Source: Microbacterium commune
Lineage (GTDB): Bacteria; Actinomycetota; Actinomycetes; Actinomycetales; Microbacteriaceae
Direction: 5' to 3'
Length of the DNA stretch: 64,000 nt
Assembly (NCBI RefSeq): GCF_014836945.1
Contig: NZ_JACSPX010000002.1
Coordinates: 26,353-90,352, forward strand
Part shown: piece after piece, positions 1 to 8,871 of the stretch
Position numbering within the stretch: the stretch's first letter is position 1
Layout of the letters: each line of letters opens with the position of its first letter
Translations under genes and position numbers: made by a program
Notes under the pieces: generated by a model
Databases searched by the model: none
The model's input: the letters and a program-made list of their open reading frames with translations, nothing else
What the model was told of the DNA's origin: nothing

Positions 1-48
1 GGCACCTCGCGTGCCTCTCCGTCGGCCCGTCCGCGAATGCACCTGCGC

Positions 49-882
49 TCACACCATGACGGAACGAGACTCCTCCGCGGGCTGCCGGACAGAGCTGCCG
101 CCGTGCGTCAGATAGAGGGGGAGCCCGACGAAGAGCAGTCCGCCCACGAGGTTGCCGACGACCGTGGGGATCTCGTTCCAGATCAGGTAGTCCCACAGCG
201 TGAACTCCCCGCCCATGAGCAGGCCGGAAGGGAACAGGAACATGTTCACGATCGAGTGCTCGAAGCCCATGTAGAAGAACAGCATGATGGGCAGCCACAT
301 GGCGATCACCTTGCCCCCGACGGTGTTCGACGCCATCGCCAGCACGACGCCGGTCGACACGAGCCAGTTGCACAGCATTCCGCGGATGAACAGCGTCAGC
401 ATGCCGGCGAGGCCGTGATCGGCGTATCCGACGGTGCGACTGTGGCCGATCTCGCCCAGCGCGCGGCCGACCTCGTTCGGCTCGGCTGAGAAGCCGTAGG
501 TGAAGACCGCGGCCATGAGCACGGCGACGAGGATCGCGCCGCAGAGGTTGCCCAGGAACACCAGGCCCCAATTGCGGAGCATGGCAGGAACCGTGGCACC
601 GGGGCGCCGTGCGAGGACGGTGAGAGGACCGAGGGTGAACACGCCGGTGAGCAGGTCGTAGCCGAACAGGTAGAGGATGACGAAGCCGACGGGGAAGAGC
701 ACGGCGCCCAGCAGCGGCTGGCCGGTCTGCGTGGCGATCGTCACGGCGAAGGCCGCGCCGATGGTGAGCAGGGCTGCGCCCATGAAGGCCCGGATCAGAG
801 TGTCGCGTGCGGACATCTGCATCTTGGCGGCGCCGGCGTCGAGCATGTGGCCGACGAGTTGGGCGGGCTTGACGTAAGACAC
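49..882 (-). CDS. Formate/nitrite transporter (FNT) family channel
   Basis: Predicted inner-membrane pentameric channel for small monovalent anions such as formate, nitrite or hydrosulfide. The 277-residue length and about six hydrophobic segments (near 31-52, 58-80, 104-130, 158-182, 190-212, 238-260) fit the family. The omega-loop region reads LFGYDLLTG (72-80), and a conserved-looking His lies in GFEHS (His209), where FNT channels have their central pore histidine. The start is GTG at 882, preceded by a good AGGAGGT Shine-Dalgarno about 6 nt upstream. It is a single gene, divergent from rarA, with no nitrite reductase or formate enzymes nearby, so the anion cannot be deduced from context. 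Family assignment is secure; the focA versus nirC distinction is not. Confidence 0.88.
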   Translation of the reverse strand: MSYVKPAQLVGHMLDAGAAKMQMSARDTLIRAFMGAALLTIGAAFAVTIATQTGQPLLGAVLFPVGFVILYLFGYDLLTGVFTLGPLTVLARRPGATVPAMLRNWGLVFLGNLCGAILVAVLMAAVFTYGFSAEPNEVGRALGEIGHSRTVGYADHGLAGMLTLFIRGMLCNWLVSTGVVLAMASNTVGGKVIAMWLPIMLFFYMGFEHSIVNMFLFPSGLLMGGEFTLWDYLIWNEIPTVVGNLVGGLLFVGLPLYLTHGGSSVRQPAEESRSVMV

Positions 883-900
883 GAGTACCTCCTAGGAAAG

Positions 901-916
901 GAGCCCGGTCGGGCTC
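901..916 (-). promoter_or_regulatory. Hairpin in the 5' leader of the FNT gene
   Basis: A perfect 6-bp inverted repeat, GAGCCC-4 nt-GGGCTC, lies about 10 nt upstream of the Shine-Dalgarno of the FNT gene. It could be an RNA stem that affects translation, or a DNA operator. Only the symmetry is seen; the role is inferred. Confidence 0.35.
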
Positions 917-1038
917 TCTCGAGGACAGCGTGGTCCAGCGATGTTTCCGAGGTTCGTGTGTGTGGTTACGCCTATGGAACCAAGTTCTCACCTCGCCCGC
1001 GCGGCGCTGTGAGCAAGACGGGTGTCATCCGCCCCGAC

Positions 1039-1044
1039 TAGCCT
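1039..1044 (+). promoter_or_regulatory. -10 box of rarA, leaderless spacing
   Basis: TAGCCT ends 6 nt before the rarA ATG at 1051, so transcription would begin at or near the A of the start codon. No clear -35 is visible. The same arrangement recurs at many genes in this window. Confidence 0.5.
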
Positions 1045-1050
1045 GGGAGG

Positions 1051-2379
1051 ATGACCTCCGCGCCCCTGCTCTCGGGACAGACACCGCTCGCCGTGCGCAT
1101 GCGGCCGGTCTCGCTCGACGAGGTGGCCGGGCAGCAGCATCTGCTGCGCGCGGGGTCGCCGATCGTCGCCCTCGCCGATCCGGATGCCAAGGCGCCCGGC
1201 GCGGTGTCGATCATCCTCTGGGGTCCGCCCGGCACAGGCAAGACCACGCTCGCTCAGGCCATCGCCCGTTCCTCGGGGCGCCGGTTCGTCGAGCTGTCGG
1301 CGATCACCGCCGGGGTCAAGGACGTACGGGAGGTCATGCAGGAGGCGATCACGCAGCGCGACCTCTACGGCCAGACCACGATCCTGTTCCTGGATGAGAT
1401 CCACCGGTTCACGAAGGCCCAGCAGGATGCCCTGCTGCCCGGCGTCGAGAACGGCTGGGTCATCCTCATCGCGGCGACCACCGAGAATCCGTCGTTCTCG
1501 GTGATCTCGCCGCTGCTCTCGCGTTCGCTGCTTCTGACACTGAAGCCCCTCACCGACGACGACATCGGCGTGCTGCTCGACCGTGCCGTGGAAGACGCGC
1601 GCGGGCTGGCCGGCGCGGTGAGCGTGTCCGATGATGCGCGAGCGGCCCTGATCCGTCTCGCGTCGGGGGATGGGCGCCGTGCTCTCACCGGACTCGAGGC
1701 GGCCGCGGCCGTCGCGCTCTCGAAGCACGAGGAGGGTGAGGAGGTCGTCGTCACGGATGAGGACGTCGCCCAGGCCGTCGATCGGGCGCTGCTGCGCTAC
1801 GACAGACAGGGCGACGAGCACTACGACGTGATCAGCGCCTTCATCAAGTCGATCCGCGGGTCGGATGCCGATGCGGCGGTGCACTATCTGGCACGGATGA
1901 TCGAGGCGGGGGAGGACCCGCGGTTCATAGCCCGTCGACTCGTGATCTCCGCTGCGGAGGACATCGGTCTCGCCGACCCGCAGGCGCTGACGATCGCGAC
2001 GGCCGCCGCCGATGCGGTCGCCTTCATCGGGATGCCAGAGGGGCGCATCCCGCTCGCCGAGGCGACGATCTACCTGGCGACGACCGCCAAGTCGAACGCC
2101 GCGTACGCCGCGATCAATCAGGCGATCGCGGACGTGCGGGCCGGCGGATTCGGCCGTGTGCCGATCCACCTCCGCGATGCCCATTACGCCGGAGCGAAGC
2201 GCCTCGGGCACGGCAAGGGCTACCGCTATCCGCACGACAGCGACGCGGGCATCCTGCCTCAGCAGTACCTGCCCGACGAGCTCGTGGGGCGGCGCTACTA
2301 CGAACCGAAGAACCTCGGTGCCGAGCGCGACATCGCACCCCGGCTGGAGCGCATCCGGCGGATCCTCGGCGACCGCTGA
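1051..2379 (+). CDS. rarA: Replication-associated recombination protein A (MgsA/RarA-type AAA+ ATPase)
   Basis: Cytoplasmic AAA+ clamp-loader-like ATPase that acts at stalled replication forks and is related to eukaryotic WRNIP1. It is 442 residues, normal for the family. Walker A is GPPGTGKT at 58-65, Walker B is ILFLDEIHRF at 111-120, and the sensor segment contains AATTENPSFSV. The C-terminal half carries the tetramerisation domain, including GSDADAAVHYLARM and EDPRFIARRLVISAAEDIGLADP. The start is ATG 1051, directly after a -10-like TAGCCT and GGGAGG. In other actinobacteria this gene often lies just upstream of rpsD or alaS, as here. Function is inferred from family. Confidence 0.95.
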   Translation: MTSAPLLSGQTPLAVRMRPVSLDEVAGQQHLLRAGSPIVALADPDAKAPGAVSIILWGPPGTGKTTLAQAIARSSGRRFVELSAITAGVKDVREVMQEAITQRDLYGQTTILFLDEIHRFTKAQQDALLPGVENGWVILIAATTENPSFSVISPLLSRSLLLTLKPLTDDDIGVLLDRAVEDARGLAGAVSVSDDARAALIRLASGDGRRALTGLEAAAAVALSKHEEGEEVVVTDEDVAQAVDRALLRYDRQGDEHYDVISAFIKSIRGSDADAAVHYLARMIEAGEDPRFIARRLVISAAEDIGLADPQALTIATAAADAVAFIGMPEGRIPLAEATIYLATTAKSNAAYAAINQAIADVRAGGFGRVPIHLRDAHYAGAKRLGHGKGYRYPHDSDAGILPQQYLPDELVGRRYYEPKNLGAERDIAPRLERIRRILGDR

Positions 2380-2398
2380 GACGCTCAGCCCGATCTGT

Positions 2399-2404
2399 TA
2401 GCAT
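2399..2404 (+). promoter_or_regulatory. Candidate -10 box of rpsD
   Basis: TAGCAT lies about 150 nt upstream of the rpsD GTG, just after rarA. It would give a transcript with a leader of roughly 140 nt, unlike the leaderless genes nearby. A long leader could allow S4 autoregulation, but I could not draw a convincing conserved structure. Confidence 0.3.
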
Positions 2405-2551
2405 TGACCGGCTCGAAACAGAGTTTTCGGGCATCCCTCCGCTCCTGCACCACTTCCCGACGCGCCCCGGCGTGCGCGACGAGAAGGAGGAAGCGAGGCG
2501 ATACGCCCGTGAGGCGCGAAAGACGCGTCCACGTCACGGAAGGAACACTTC

Positions 2552-3181
2552 GTGGTCACGAAGTCCCAGGACCGCCGCAAGGTCCGTCTCAGCCGTGCGC
2601 TGGGAATCCCGCTCACCCCGAAGGCCGCCCGCTACCTCGAGAAGCGTCCCTACGCTCCGGGCGAGCACGGCCGCACCAAGCGCAAGGCCGACAGCGACTA
2701 CGCCGTCCGTCTGCGTGAGAAGCAGCGTCTGCGCGAGCAGTACGGCATCCGCGAGAAGCAGCTGCGCATCGCGTTCAACGAGGCCCGCCGCAAGGACGGC
2801 CTGACCGGTGAGAACCTGGTCGAGCTGCTCGAGATGCGTCTCGACGCGCTCGTCGTGCGTGCCGGCTTCGCCCGCACCACCGCGCAGGCCCGTCAGCTGG
2901 TCGTGCACCGTCACATCCTCGTCGACGGTCAGCTCGTCGACCGCCCGTCGTTCCGCGTGAAGCCGGGTCAGCTCATCCACGTCAAGGCCAAGTCCGAGGC
3001 TCTCGAGCCTTTCCAGGTCGCAGCAGCCGGCGGTCACGCCGAGGTCCTGCCCCCGGTCCCGGGCTACCTCGAGGTCGAGCTCGACAAGCTGCAGGCCCGC
3101 CTGGTCCGTCGTCCGAAGCGCGCCGAGGTCCCCGTGACCTGTGAAGTGCAGCTCGTCGTCGAGTACTACGCAGCCCGCTGA
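2552..3181 (+). CDS. rpsD: 30S ribosomal protein S4
   Basis: Primary 16S rRNA-binding protein of the small subunit body, 209 residues. The N-terminal segment holds LEKRPYAPGEHGR, and the S4 RNA-binding domain (about 95-160) holds LVELLEMRLDALVVRAGFA and VVHRHILVDGQLVDRPSFRVKPGQ. The only cysteine is near the C-terminus (VTCEV), so this is the zinc-independent form of S4 lacking the N-terminal CxxC ligands. The start is GTG 2552 with a GGAAGGA Shine-Dalgarno 7 nt upstream. It is monocistronic here, outside the alpha operon that carries rpsD in E. coli, and is followed by a strong stem-loop. Confidence 0.98.
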   Translation: MVTKSQDRRKVRLSRALGIPLTPKAARYLEKRPYAPGEHGRTKRKADSDYAVRLREKQRLREQYGIREKQLRIAFNEARRKDGLTGENLVELLEMRLDALVVRAGFARTTAQARQLVVHRHILVDGQLVDRPSFRVKPGQLIHVKAKSEALEPFQVAAAGGHAEVLPPVPGYLEVELDKLQARLVRRPKRAEVPVTCEVQLVVEYYAAR

Positions 3182-3194
3182 TATCAGCATCCGC

Positions 3195-3229
3195 ACGAGA
3201 GGCGTCGGGGTTTCCCCGGCGCCTCTCGT
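3195..3229 (+). terminator. Stem-loop terminator after rpsD
   Basis: Nested inverted repeat: ACGAGAGGCG pairs with CGCCTCTCGT, with an inner GGGG-TTT-CCCC. There is no U-tract after it, as is common for actinobacterial intrinsic terminators. The -10 box of the next gene begins 2 nt after the stem. Confidence 0.7.
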
Positions 3230-3231
3230 CG

Positions 3232-3237
3232 TAGGAT
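3232..3237 (+). promoter_or_regulatory. -10 box for the small membrane protein gene, leaderless spacing
   Basis: TAGGAT ends 6 nt before the ATG at 3244. It abuts the rpsD terminator, so any -35 would lie inside the terminator stem. Confidence 0.45.
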
Positions 3238-3243
3238 GGAGCG

Positions 3244-3432
3244 ATGAAGAGACTGTCTTGGTTCCTGACCGGCGTGATCGGCGGATTCGTCGCCGCCCAC
3301 TTCATGAACAAGGATCCTCGCGGGCAGGAGATCTTCGCCGACCTCGACGCCCGTCTGTCTCAGGTCACCGCCGTCATCGGCGACGCGTATCGGCAGCAGG
3401 AAGCCCGCCTGTCCGACCCCGCAGACGACTGA
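3244..3432 (+). CDS. Small membrane-anchored hypothetical protein upstream of alaS
   Basis: 62 residues. A short hydrophobic N-terminal helix (about 5-20, WFLTGVIGGFVAAHF) is followed by a charged amphipathic helix (DLDARLSQVTAVIGDAYRQQEARL). The shape resembles the short YtxH-like or DUF6167-like proteins that lie just before alaS in many actinobacteria. I infer that from position and shape only, not from a strong motif. Codon use matches neighbouring genes, and a leaderless -10 box sits at the right distance. Function unknown. Confidence 0.7.
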   Translation: MKRLSWFLTGVIGGFVAAHFMNKDPRGQEIFADLDARLSQVTAVIGDAYRQQEARLSDPADD

Positions 3433-3496
3433 ACCCGATTCACAATCGCCGCGCGCCCCGACGCGGCGCTCCCACGCAAGGAATGCCACGAGCTCT

Positions 3497-6157
3497 ATGA
3501 AAACTGCGGAGATCGCGCAGCGGTACCTCGACTACTTCGAGAAGAACGACCACCTCATCGTCCCGTCGGCATCCCTGGTCAGCGATGACCCGTCGCTGCT
3601 CTTCACCGTCGCCGGAATGGTGCCGATGATCCCGTACCTCACGGGGGTCGTTCCCGCTCCGCATCCGCGCATCGCCGATGTGCAGAAGTGCATCCGCACG
3701 AACGACATCGAAGAGGTCGGCCGCACCGCCCGCCACGGCACGTTCTTCCAGATGCTCGGCAACTGGTCGTTCGGCGACTACTTCAAGGAAGGCGCGATCC
3801 GGTACGCCTGGGAGCTGCTGACCTCGTCCGAGGCCGACGGAGGACTGGGCTTCGACGAGAAGGACCTGTGGGTCACCGTCTACGAGACCGACGACGAGGC
3901 CGAGGCGATCTGGCGCGACATCATCGGGCTCAAGCCGGAGCGCATCCAGCGGCTCGGCCGGGCGGACAACTACTGGAACACTGGGCAGCCCGGCCCCGGC
4001 GGCCCCGACTCGGAGATCTTCTTCGATCGCGGGCCCGCCTACGGCAAGGACGGCGGCCCTGCCGCCGACGACTCGCGGTTCCTCGAGATCTGGAACCTCG
4101 TGTTCATGCAGGAGCTCGTCGAGAACGTCCGCAGCAAGACGGAGTTCGACATCGTCGGCGAACTGCCCATGAAGAACATCGACACCGGCATGGGGCTGGA
4201 GCGCGTCGCCTTCTTGAAGCAGGGCGTCGAGAACATGTACGAGACCGACCAGGTGCGTCCGGTCCTCGACCGCGCGGTCGAGCTCTCCGGCAAGAAGTAC
4301 GGCGCGGTGCACGAGGATGACGTGCGCTTCCGCGTCATCGCGGATCACGTGCGCTCGTCGCTCATGCTGCTCTCCGACGGCGTGCGCCCCTCGAACGAGG
4401 GCCGCGGCTACATCCTCCGCCGCCTGATGCGCCGCACCGTGCGATCGATGCGCCTGCTCGGGGTGGACGCGCCGTCGTTCCCCGAGCTGTTCGCGGCGTC
4501 GAAGGACGCCATGAAGTCGGCGTACCCCGTGCTCGAGGCGGACTGGTCGACGCTCTCCTCGGCCGCCTTCGCCGAGGAGGAGACCTTCCGCCGCACCCTC
4601 GCCCAGGGATCGACGATCCTCGATCTCGCGCTCGGCGACACCAAGAAGAAGGGCGCCGCCACCCTCAGCGGCTCCGAGGCCTTCCTGCTGCACGACACGT
4701 ACGGCTTCCCGATCGACCTCACGCTCGAGGTCGCCGAGGAGGCAGGGCTCGACGTCGACCGCCCCGCGTTTGACGCGCTCATGAAGGAGCAGCGCGACCG
4801 CGCCAAGGCCGACGCCCGCAACCGCAAGCGTCAGCTCGCCGATGTGTCGGTGTATCGCGAGTTCCGCGCGCTCGGTGAGACCGGCTTCGCGGGGTACACC
4901 GACCTGCAGACCGAATCCCGGGTGCTCGGACTGATCGTCGACGGCGCGCCCGTCCAGACCGCATCCGAGGGACAGGTCGCCGAGGTCGTCCTCGCCGAGA
5001 CCACGCTCTACGCCGAGTCGGGTGGCCAGGTCGCGGACAAGGGCACGATCGTGGGCGCCGGGTTCGAGCTCGACGTGCTCGACGTGCAGCGCCCCGTGCC
5101 CGGGCTGATCAGCCACACCGTGCACGTGGCCACCGGGTCGGTGTCGGTCGATGACCGCGCGACCACCGTGGTGGACGCCGCCAACCGTCGCGCGGCGCGG
5201 CAGGCCCACTCGGCCACGCACCTCGTGCACGCGGCCCTGCGTGACACGCTCGGCAAGACCGCGACCCAGGCGGGTTCGCTCAACCGCGCCGGGTACATGC
5301 GCTTCGACTTCTCGTGGTCGCAGCCGCTGTCGCTGGAGACCCGCTCGGAGATCGAGGAGATCACCAACCGCGCGGTGAACGACGCGCTCGAGGTGACGAC
5401 CCGCATCGTCTCGCTCGACGAGGCCAAGGATGCCGGCGCCATGGCGCTGTTCGGCGAGAAGTACGGCGACGTGGTGCGCATGGTCGACATCGGCGGGCCC
5501 TGGTCTCGCGAGCTCTGCGCCGGCACGCACGTGGCCACGAGCTCCGAGATCGGACTGGTCAGCCTCGTCGGCGAGTCATCGGTCGGTGCATCCAACCGCC
5601 GTATCGAAGCCCTCGTGGGGCAGGACGCCTTCCGCGAGCTGGCCGCGGAGCGCACCGTCGTGTCGCAGCTGACCTCGGCGCTGAAGGCGCCGCGTGACCA
5701 GCTCGGCGCCCGCATCGAAGAGCTGCAGGCGAACCTCAAGGCAGCCGAGAAGCGCATCGCGCACTTCGAGGCGAAGGAGCGCGAGGGACGCGTCCCCGCT
5801 CTGGTCGAGGCGGCAGCGCAGGTCGGCGGCTACCGCGTGGCATCCACCTCGCTCGGCGAGGTCGGATCGGCCGACGACATCCGCACCCTCGCCCTGAGCG
5901 TGCGCGAGCGTCTCGGCTCCGACGCCGCTGTCGTCGCCTTCGGCGGTGTCGTCGGCGGTCGGCCGATCGTCGTCGTGGCGACCAACGACGCCGCGCGCGT
6001 CGCCGGTGCGAAGGCGGGTGCGCTGGTGCGCATCGCGGCGGGCATGCTCGGCGGCGGCGGAGGCGGCAAGGACGACGTCGCGCAGGGCGGGGGGACGGAT
6101 GCTGCGGCTCTGGACGCCGCACTGGCAGCGATCGTGTCGGAGCTCGCGGGAGCGTGA
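3497..6157 (+). CDS. alaS: Alanyl-tRNA synthetase
   Basis: Charges tRNA-Ala and edits mischarged Ser and Gly. It is 886 residues, full length. The class II catalytic core occupies about 1-240 (MKTAEIAQRYLDYFEKNDH, FTVAGMVPMIPYL, GTFFQMLGNWSFGDYF). The editing domain carries the zinc-ligand motifs HSATH (His571, His575) and CAGTH (Cys674, His678). The C-terminal C-Ala domain ends with a glycine-rich segment and KDDVAQGGG. ATG 3497 is preceded by a GCAAGGAATG-like weak ribosome site. The ruvX start codon overlaps the alaS stop by 4 nt, so alaS-ruvX-mltG-aro genes appear to be one operon. Confidence 0.98.
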   Translation: MKTAEIAQRYLDYFEKNDHLIVPSASLVSDDPSLLFTVAGMVPMIPYLTGVVPAPHPRIADVQKCIRTNDIEEVGRTARHGTFFQMLGNWSFGDYFKEGAIRYAWELLTSSEADGGLGFDEKDLWVTVYETDDEAEAIWRDIIGLKPERIQRLGRADNYWNTGQPGPGGPDSEIFFDRGPAYGKDGGPAADDSRFLEIWNLVFMQELVENVRSKTEFDIVGELPMKNIDTGMGLERVAFLKQGVENMYETDQVRPVLDRAVELSGKKYGAVHEDDVRFRVIADHVRSSLMLLSDGVRPSNEGRGYILRRLMRRTVRSMRLLGVDAPSFPELFAASKDAMKSAYPVLEADWSTLSSAAFAEEETFRRTLAQGSTILDLALGDTKKKGAATLSGSEAFLLHDTYGFPIDLTLEVAEEAGLDVDRPAFDALMKEQRDRAKADARNRKRQLADVSVYREFRALGETGFAGYTDLQTESRVLGLIVDGAPVQTASEGQVAEVVLAETTLYAESGGQVADKGTIVGAGFELDVLDVQRPVPGLISHTVHVATGSVSVDDRATTVVDAANRRAARQAHSATHLVHAALRDTLGKTATQAGSLNRAGYMRFDFSWSQPLSLETRSEIEEITNRAVNDALEVTTRIVSLDEAKDAGAMALFGEKYGDVVRMVDIGGPWSRELCAGTHVATSSEIGLVSLVGESSVGASNRRIEALVGQDAFRELAAERTVVSQLTSALKAPRDQLGARIEELQANLKAAEKRIAHFEAKEREGRVPALVEAAAQVGGYRVASTSLGEVGSADDIRTLALSVRERLGSDAAVVAFGGVVGGRPIVVVATNDAARVAGAKAGALVRIAAGMLGGGGGGKDDVAQGGGTDAAALDAALAAIVSELAGA

Positions 6158-6636
6158 CCGGTTTCCGGCGAGGCACCCGCATCGGGATCGATGTCGGCAA
6201 GGCGCGTGTCGGCGTCGCCCGGTGCGACCCCGACGGCATGCTGGCCGTTCCGGTCGAGACCGTGCCCCGGTCGGAGACGTCGATCGACCGCATCCTGCAG
6301 CTCATCGCCGAGTGGGAGCCGCTGGAGATCGTGGTGGGCCTGCCCGTGAACATGCGCGGCGAGGAGACGCTGTCGACCGACGACGCGCGCGCCTTCGCCG
6401 AGGAGCTGCAGCGCCGTTCCGGCCTCGATATCCGCATGGTCGACGAGCGGCTGAGCACCGTCAGCGCCCACACCGCCCTGCGCGCTTCCGGGCGAACACA
6501 GAAGAACTCTCGTAGCATTGTCGACCAAGTGGCCGCAGTGGTGCTGTTGCAGCATGCCGTGGACACCGAGAAGAGCACCGGGATGCCCGCCGGTGCGTTG
6601 ATCACGCCTGCCCAGGAGCCGCCCCGCGATGTCTGA
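6154..6636 (+). CDS. ruvX: Putative pre-16S rRNA nuclease / Holliday-junction resolvase-like protein (YqgF family)
   Basis: RNase H-fold nuclease family. In E. coli YqgF matures the 5' end of 16S rRNA. It is 160 residues. The first strand holds the acidic residue in RIGIDVGKARVGVA, the middle segment has EIVVGLPVNMRGEE, and the last catalytic region has RMVDERLSTVSA. The GTG at 6154 overlaps the alaS stop codon and the gene overlaps the start of mltG by 8 nt, showing translational coupling. alaS-yqgF-mltG-aroE is a widely conserved actinobacterial order, which supports the call. Confidence 0.93.
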   Translation: MTGFRRGTRIGIDVGKARVGVARCDPDGMLAVPVETVPRSETSIDRILQLIAEWEPLEIVVGLPVNMRGEETLSTDDARAFAEELQRRSGLDIRMVDERLSTVSAHTALRASGRTQKNSRSIVDQVAAVVLLQHAVDTEKSTGMPAGALITPAQEPPRDV

Positions 6637-8041
6637 CCCGCACGATCGCAGATCCGACTCGCTCGGTGACTTCTTCGACAACGTCCCCACAGCGCCGCCG
6701 CCGGTGCCCGAGCGCGAAGCCCGCGATGAACCGGCCCCCGGTTCGCGACGCGCACTGCGCCAGGCGGCCGCCCGCGGATCCGCAGAGCGCGAGACGGCTC
6801 CGGCGAACCCGTCGGCTCAGCCGGACCAGGAAGCGGCGGCCGGCGACGCCGCAGCAGCCGCACGGCCCGCAGCTGCCGCACCGAGCCCGGCTGCGGTGGC
6901 GCACGACGCAGAGGGCTCCGAGCCTCTGGACGCGCTCTTCGCTCCCGAGCCCCCGGCCCCTGCGCCGCGCAGGCGACGGGGTCGTGGCTGCCTGATCACC
7001 CTGGTCGTGCTGCTCGTCATCGGCGGTGTCGCCGCCGGCGCGGGCGTCTGGATCTACAACACGTACCAGACCCAGATCGACGACATCATGGGCTGGGGCG
7101 AGCCGAAGGACTACGAGGCCGGAATCGCCACCGGCGAGGCGTTCGTGACCATCAAGAAGGGCGATACCGGGGGTCCGGTGTCGACGGCACTGTTCGAGGC
7201 GAAGGTCACCAAGACCGACCGCGTGTTCTACGAGTACCTGATCGAGAACGAACCGAATGCCACGTTCTATCCCGGGGTGTACAGGCTCCAGCAGAAGATG
7301 ACGGCGGCTGCAGCGCTGAAGGCGCTGTCGAACCCGGAGAACCGGATGGCCAACACCGTGCGCATCGCCGAGGGCAGCACGGTCGCCTCCTCGCTGCCGC
7401 AGATCGCCGAGGGCGTGGGCATCCCGATCGAAGAGCTGAAGGCCGCCGTTCAGGATCCCTCCGCGTACGGTGTCTCCGCGCAGAGCCTCGAGGGCTGGCT
7501 GTTCCCGGCCGTCTACACGTTCGACCCCGGTGCGACGGCCGAGGACGTGATCGCCGCGATGGTCGATCGCACCCGCGAGTCGCTGGCCGAGGCGGGTGTT
7601 CCCGCAGAGGACGAGCAGCGCGTGCTCACGATCGCATCGATCATCGAGCGCGAAGCGCGCACCCCCGACTTCCCGAAGGTGTCGCGCGTCATCGCCAACC
7701 GCGTCGCCGACGGCATGATGCTGCAGATGGACTCCACCGCCCAGTACGGCTACGGCGAGCTGCACGCCGGCAAGGCGAGCACGTCCGAAGCCGCGCAGCA
7801 TGACGACAACGCGTGGAACACGTACGTCATCAGCGGCCTCCCCGCGACACCGATCGCGAACGCCGGATACGCGGCGATCGACGCCGCGATGCACCCGGTC
7901 GACGGCCCGTGGCTGTACTTCGTCACCGTCGACTTCTCGACCGGTGAGACGCAGTTCTCCCAGACCTATGAAGAGCACCAGCAGGGCATCAAGAAGATGC
8001 GCGCCTGGTGCTCGGCGAACCCCGAGTACACGGGCTGCTGA
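6629..8041 (+). CDS. mltG: Endolytic murein transglycosylase (YceG/MltG family)
   Basis: Cleaves nascent glycan strands during peptidoglycan synthesis. It is 470 residues. A long Ala/Pro-rich, low-complexity cytoplasmic tail (1-118) is followed by one transmembrane helix (about 120-142) and the extracytoplasmic YceG domain (about 165-465). The catalytic Glu is predicted at Glu340 in TIASIIEREA, and the conserved MQMDSTAQYGYG and YFVTVDFSTGETQFSQTYEEH-type regions are visible. It overlaps ruvX by 8 nt and is followed 1 nt after its stop by aroE. The long disordered tail is typical of actinobacterial MltG. Confidence 0.95.
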   Translation: MSDPHDRRSDSLGDFFDNVPTAPPPVPEREARDEPAPGSRRALRQAAARGSAERETAPANPSAQPDQEAAAGDAAAAARPAAAAPSPAAVAHDAEGSEPLDALFAPEPPAPAPRRRRGRGCLITLVVLLVIGGVAAGAGVWIYNTYQTQIDDIMGWGEPKDYEAGIATGEAFVTIKKGDTGGPVSTALFEAKVTKTDRVFYEYLIENEPNATFYPGVYRLQQKMTAAAALKALSNPENRMANTVRIAEGSTVASSLPQIAEGVGIPIEELKAAVQDPSAYGVSAQSLEGWLFPAVYTFDPGATAEDVIAAMVDRTRESLAEAGVPAEDEQRVLTIASIIEREARTPDFPKVSRVIANRVADGMMLQMDSTAQYGYGELHAGKASTSEAAQHDDNAWNTYVISGLPATPIANAGYAAIDAAMHPVDGPWLYFVTVDFSTGETQFSQTYEEHQQGIKKMRAWCSANPEYTGC

Positions 8042-8042
8042 G

Positions 8043-8867
8043 GTGGCCTCGCGCACGCGTCTCGCCGTGTGGGGTGACCCGATCGGGCACAGCCGCTCAC
8101 CGCTGCTGCACACGGCCGCCTACCGTCATCTCGGGCTGGACTGGACGTACGAGCGTCGTCAGGTCGACGCGGCCGCGTTCCCTGCCGCCCTGAGCTCCCT
8201 CGACGACTCCTGGCGCGGGCTGTCGCTGACGATGCCGCTGAAGGAGGTCGCGCACGCCGCGGCCGACGAGCTCGACAGACATGCGGTGCTGACCGGAGCG
8301 GTGAACACCCTGCTGCTCGGCGAGACCGTGCGCGGTTTCAACACCGACGTGGGCGGCATCGTGGATTCGTTCACTCATGCCGGGATCGCGGGCGTTCGGC
8401 GCGGGCGCATCCTCGGAGCCGGCGCCACGGCGGCATCCGCTCTGGTGGCGCTGAGCGACCTCGGCACGACGGAGGTGGAGTTCCGCGCTCGGCGGCCCGA
8501 AGCCGTCGACCGGCTGCGCCCGACCGCCGAGGCTCTGGGTGTGCAGCTCCGCACCGTCGACTTCGCGGCACCGGCATCCGACGTCGATGTGACCGTCGCC
8601 ACGCTGCCGAGCGGAACGGTGCTCGACGCTGACGTCGCGACACCGCTCGCCGCCGTCGGCGGCACGCTCTTCGAGGCGGCGTACGCGCCGTGGCCCTCCG
8701 CCCTGGCTGCGCTGTGGCCCTCGTCGAACGTCATCTCGGGGTTCGAGATGCTGCTGTTCCAGGCCGTGCGGCAGATCCGCGTCTTCTGCGGCGGCGACCC
8801 GCAGCGCGAGCTGCCCGACGAAGCCGTCACAGTCGGCATCATGCGGTCGGCGGGCATGGGAGACTAG
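8043..8867 (+). CDS. aroE: Shikimate dehydrogenase
   Basis: NADP-dependent reduction of 3-dehydroshikimate to shikimate. It is 274 residues. Substrate-binding residues are visible as GHSRSP (Ser17, Ser19), the catalytic Lys67 in MPLKE, and Asp102 in FNTDVGG. The nucleotide-binding loop is [14 protein letters not shown] (about 121-134), and the C-terminal helix has [13 protein letters not shown] chose GTG 8043, which directly follows the mltG stop and begins the natural first strand ([16 protein letters not shown]). The arginine-type NRT/S motif that favours NADP is not clear, so cofactor preference is uncertain. Confidence 0.94.
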   Translation: MASRTRLAVWGDPIGHSRSPLLHTAAYRHLGLDWTYERRQVDAAAFPAALSSLDDSWRGLSLTMPLKEVAHAAADELDRHAVLTGAVNTLLLGETVRGFNTDVGGIVDSFTHAGIAGVRRGRILGAGATAASALVALSDLGTTEVEFRARRPEAVDRLRPTAEALGVQLRTVDFAAPASDVDVTVATLPSGTVLDADVATPLAAVGGTLFEAAYAPWPSALAALWPSSNVISGFEMLLFQAVRQIRVFCGGDPQRELPDEAVTVGIMRSAGMGD

Positions 8868-8871
8868 GGCA

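Noticed and set aside
1..15. GGCAC-CTCGC-GTGCC inverted repeat at the window edge as a terminator of the FNT gene
   Set aside because: Only 5 bp, at the truncated edge, 33 nt beyond the stop. It cannot be judged without the flanking sequence.
2405..2551. Structured S4 autoregulatory leader before rpsD
   Set aside because: The leader is long, but I could not draw a conserved pseudoknot or stem set by eye; only the -10 candidate is reported.
3440..5530. 696-codon minus-strand open frame opposite alaS
   Set aside because: Composition (Arg/His/Val-rich, no motifs) is that of an antisense shadow; alaS on the other strand is unambiguous. Similar long shadows opposite carB, gltB and pyk were dropped for the same reason.
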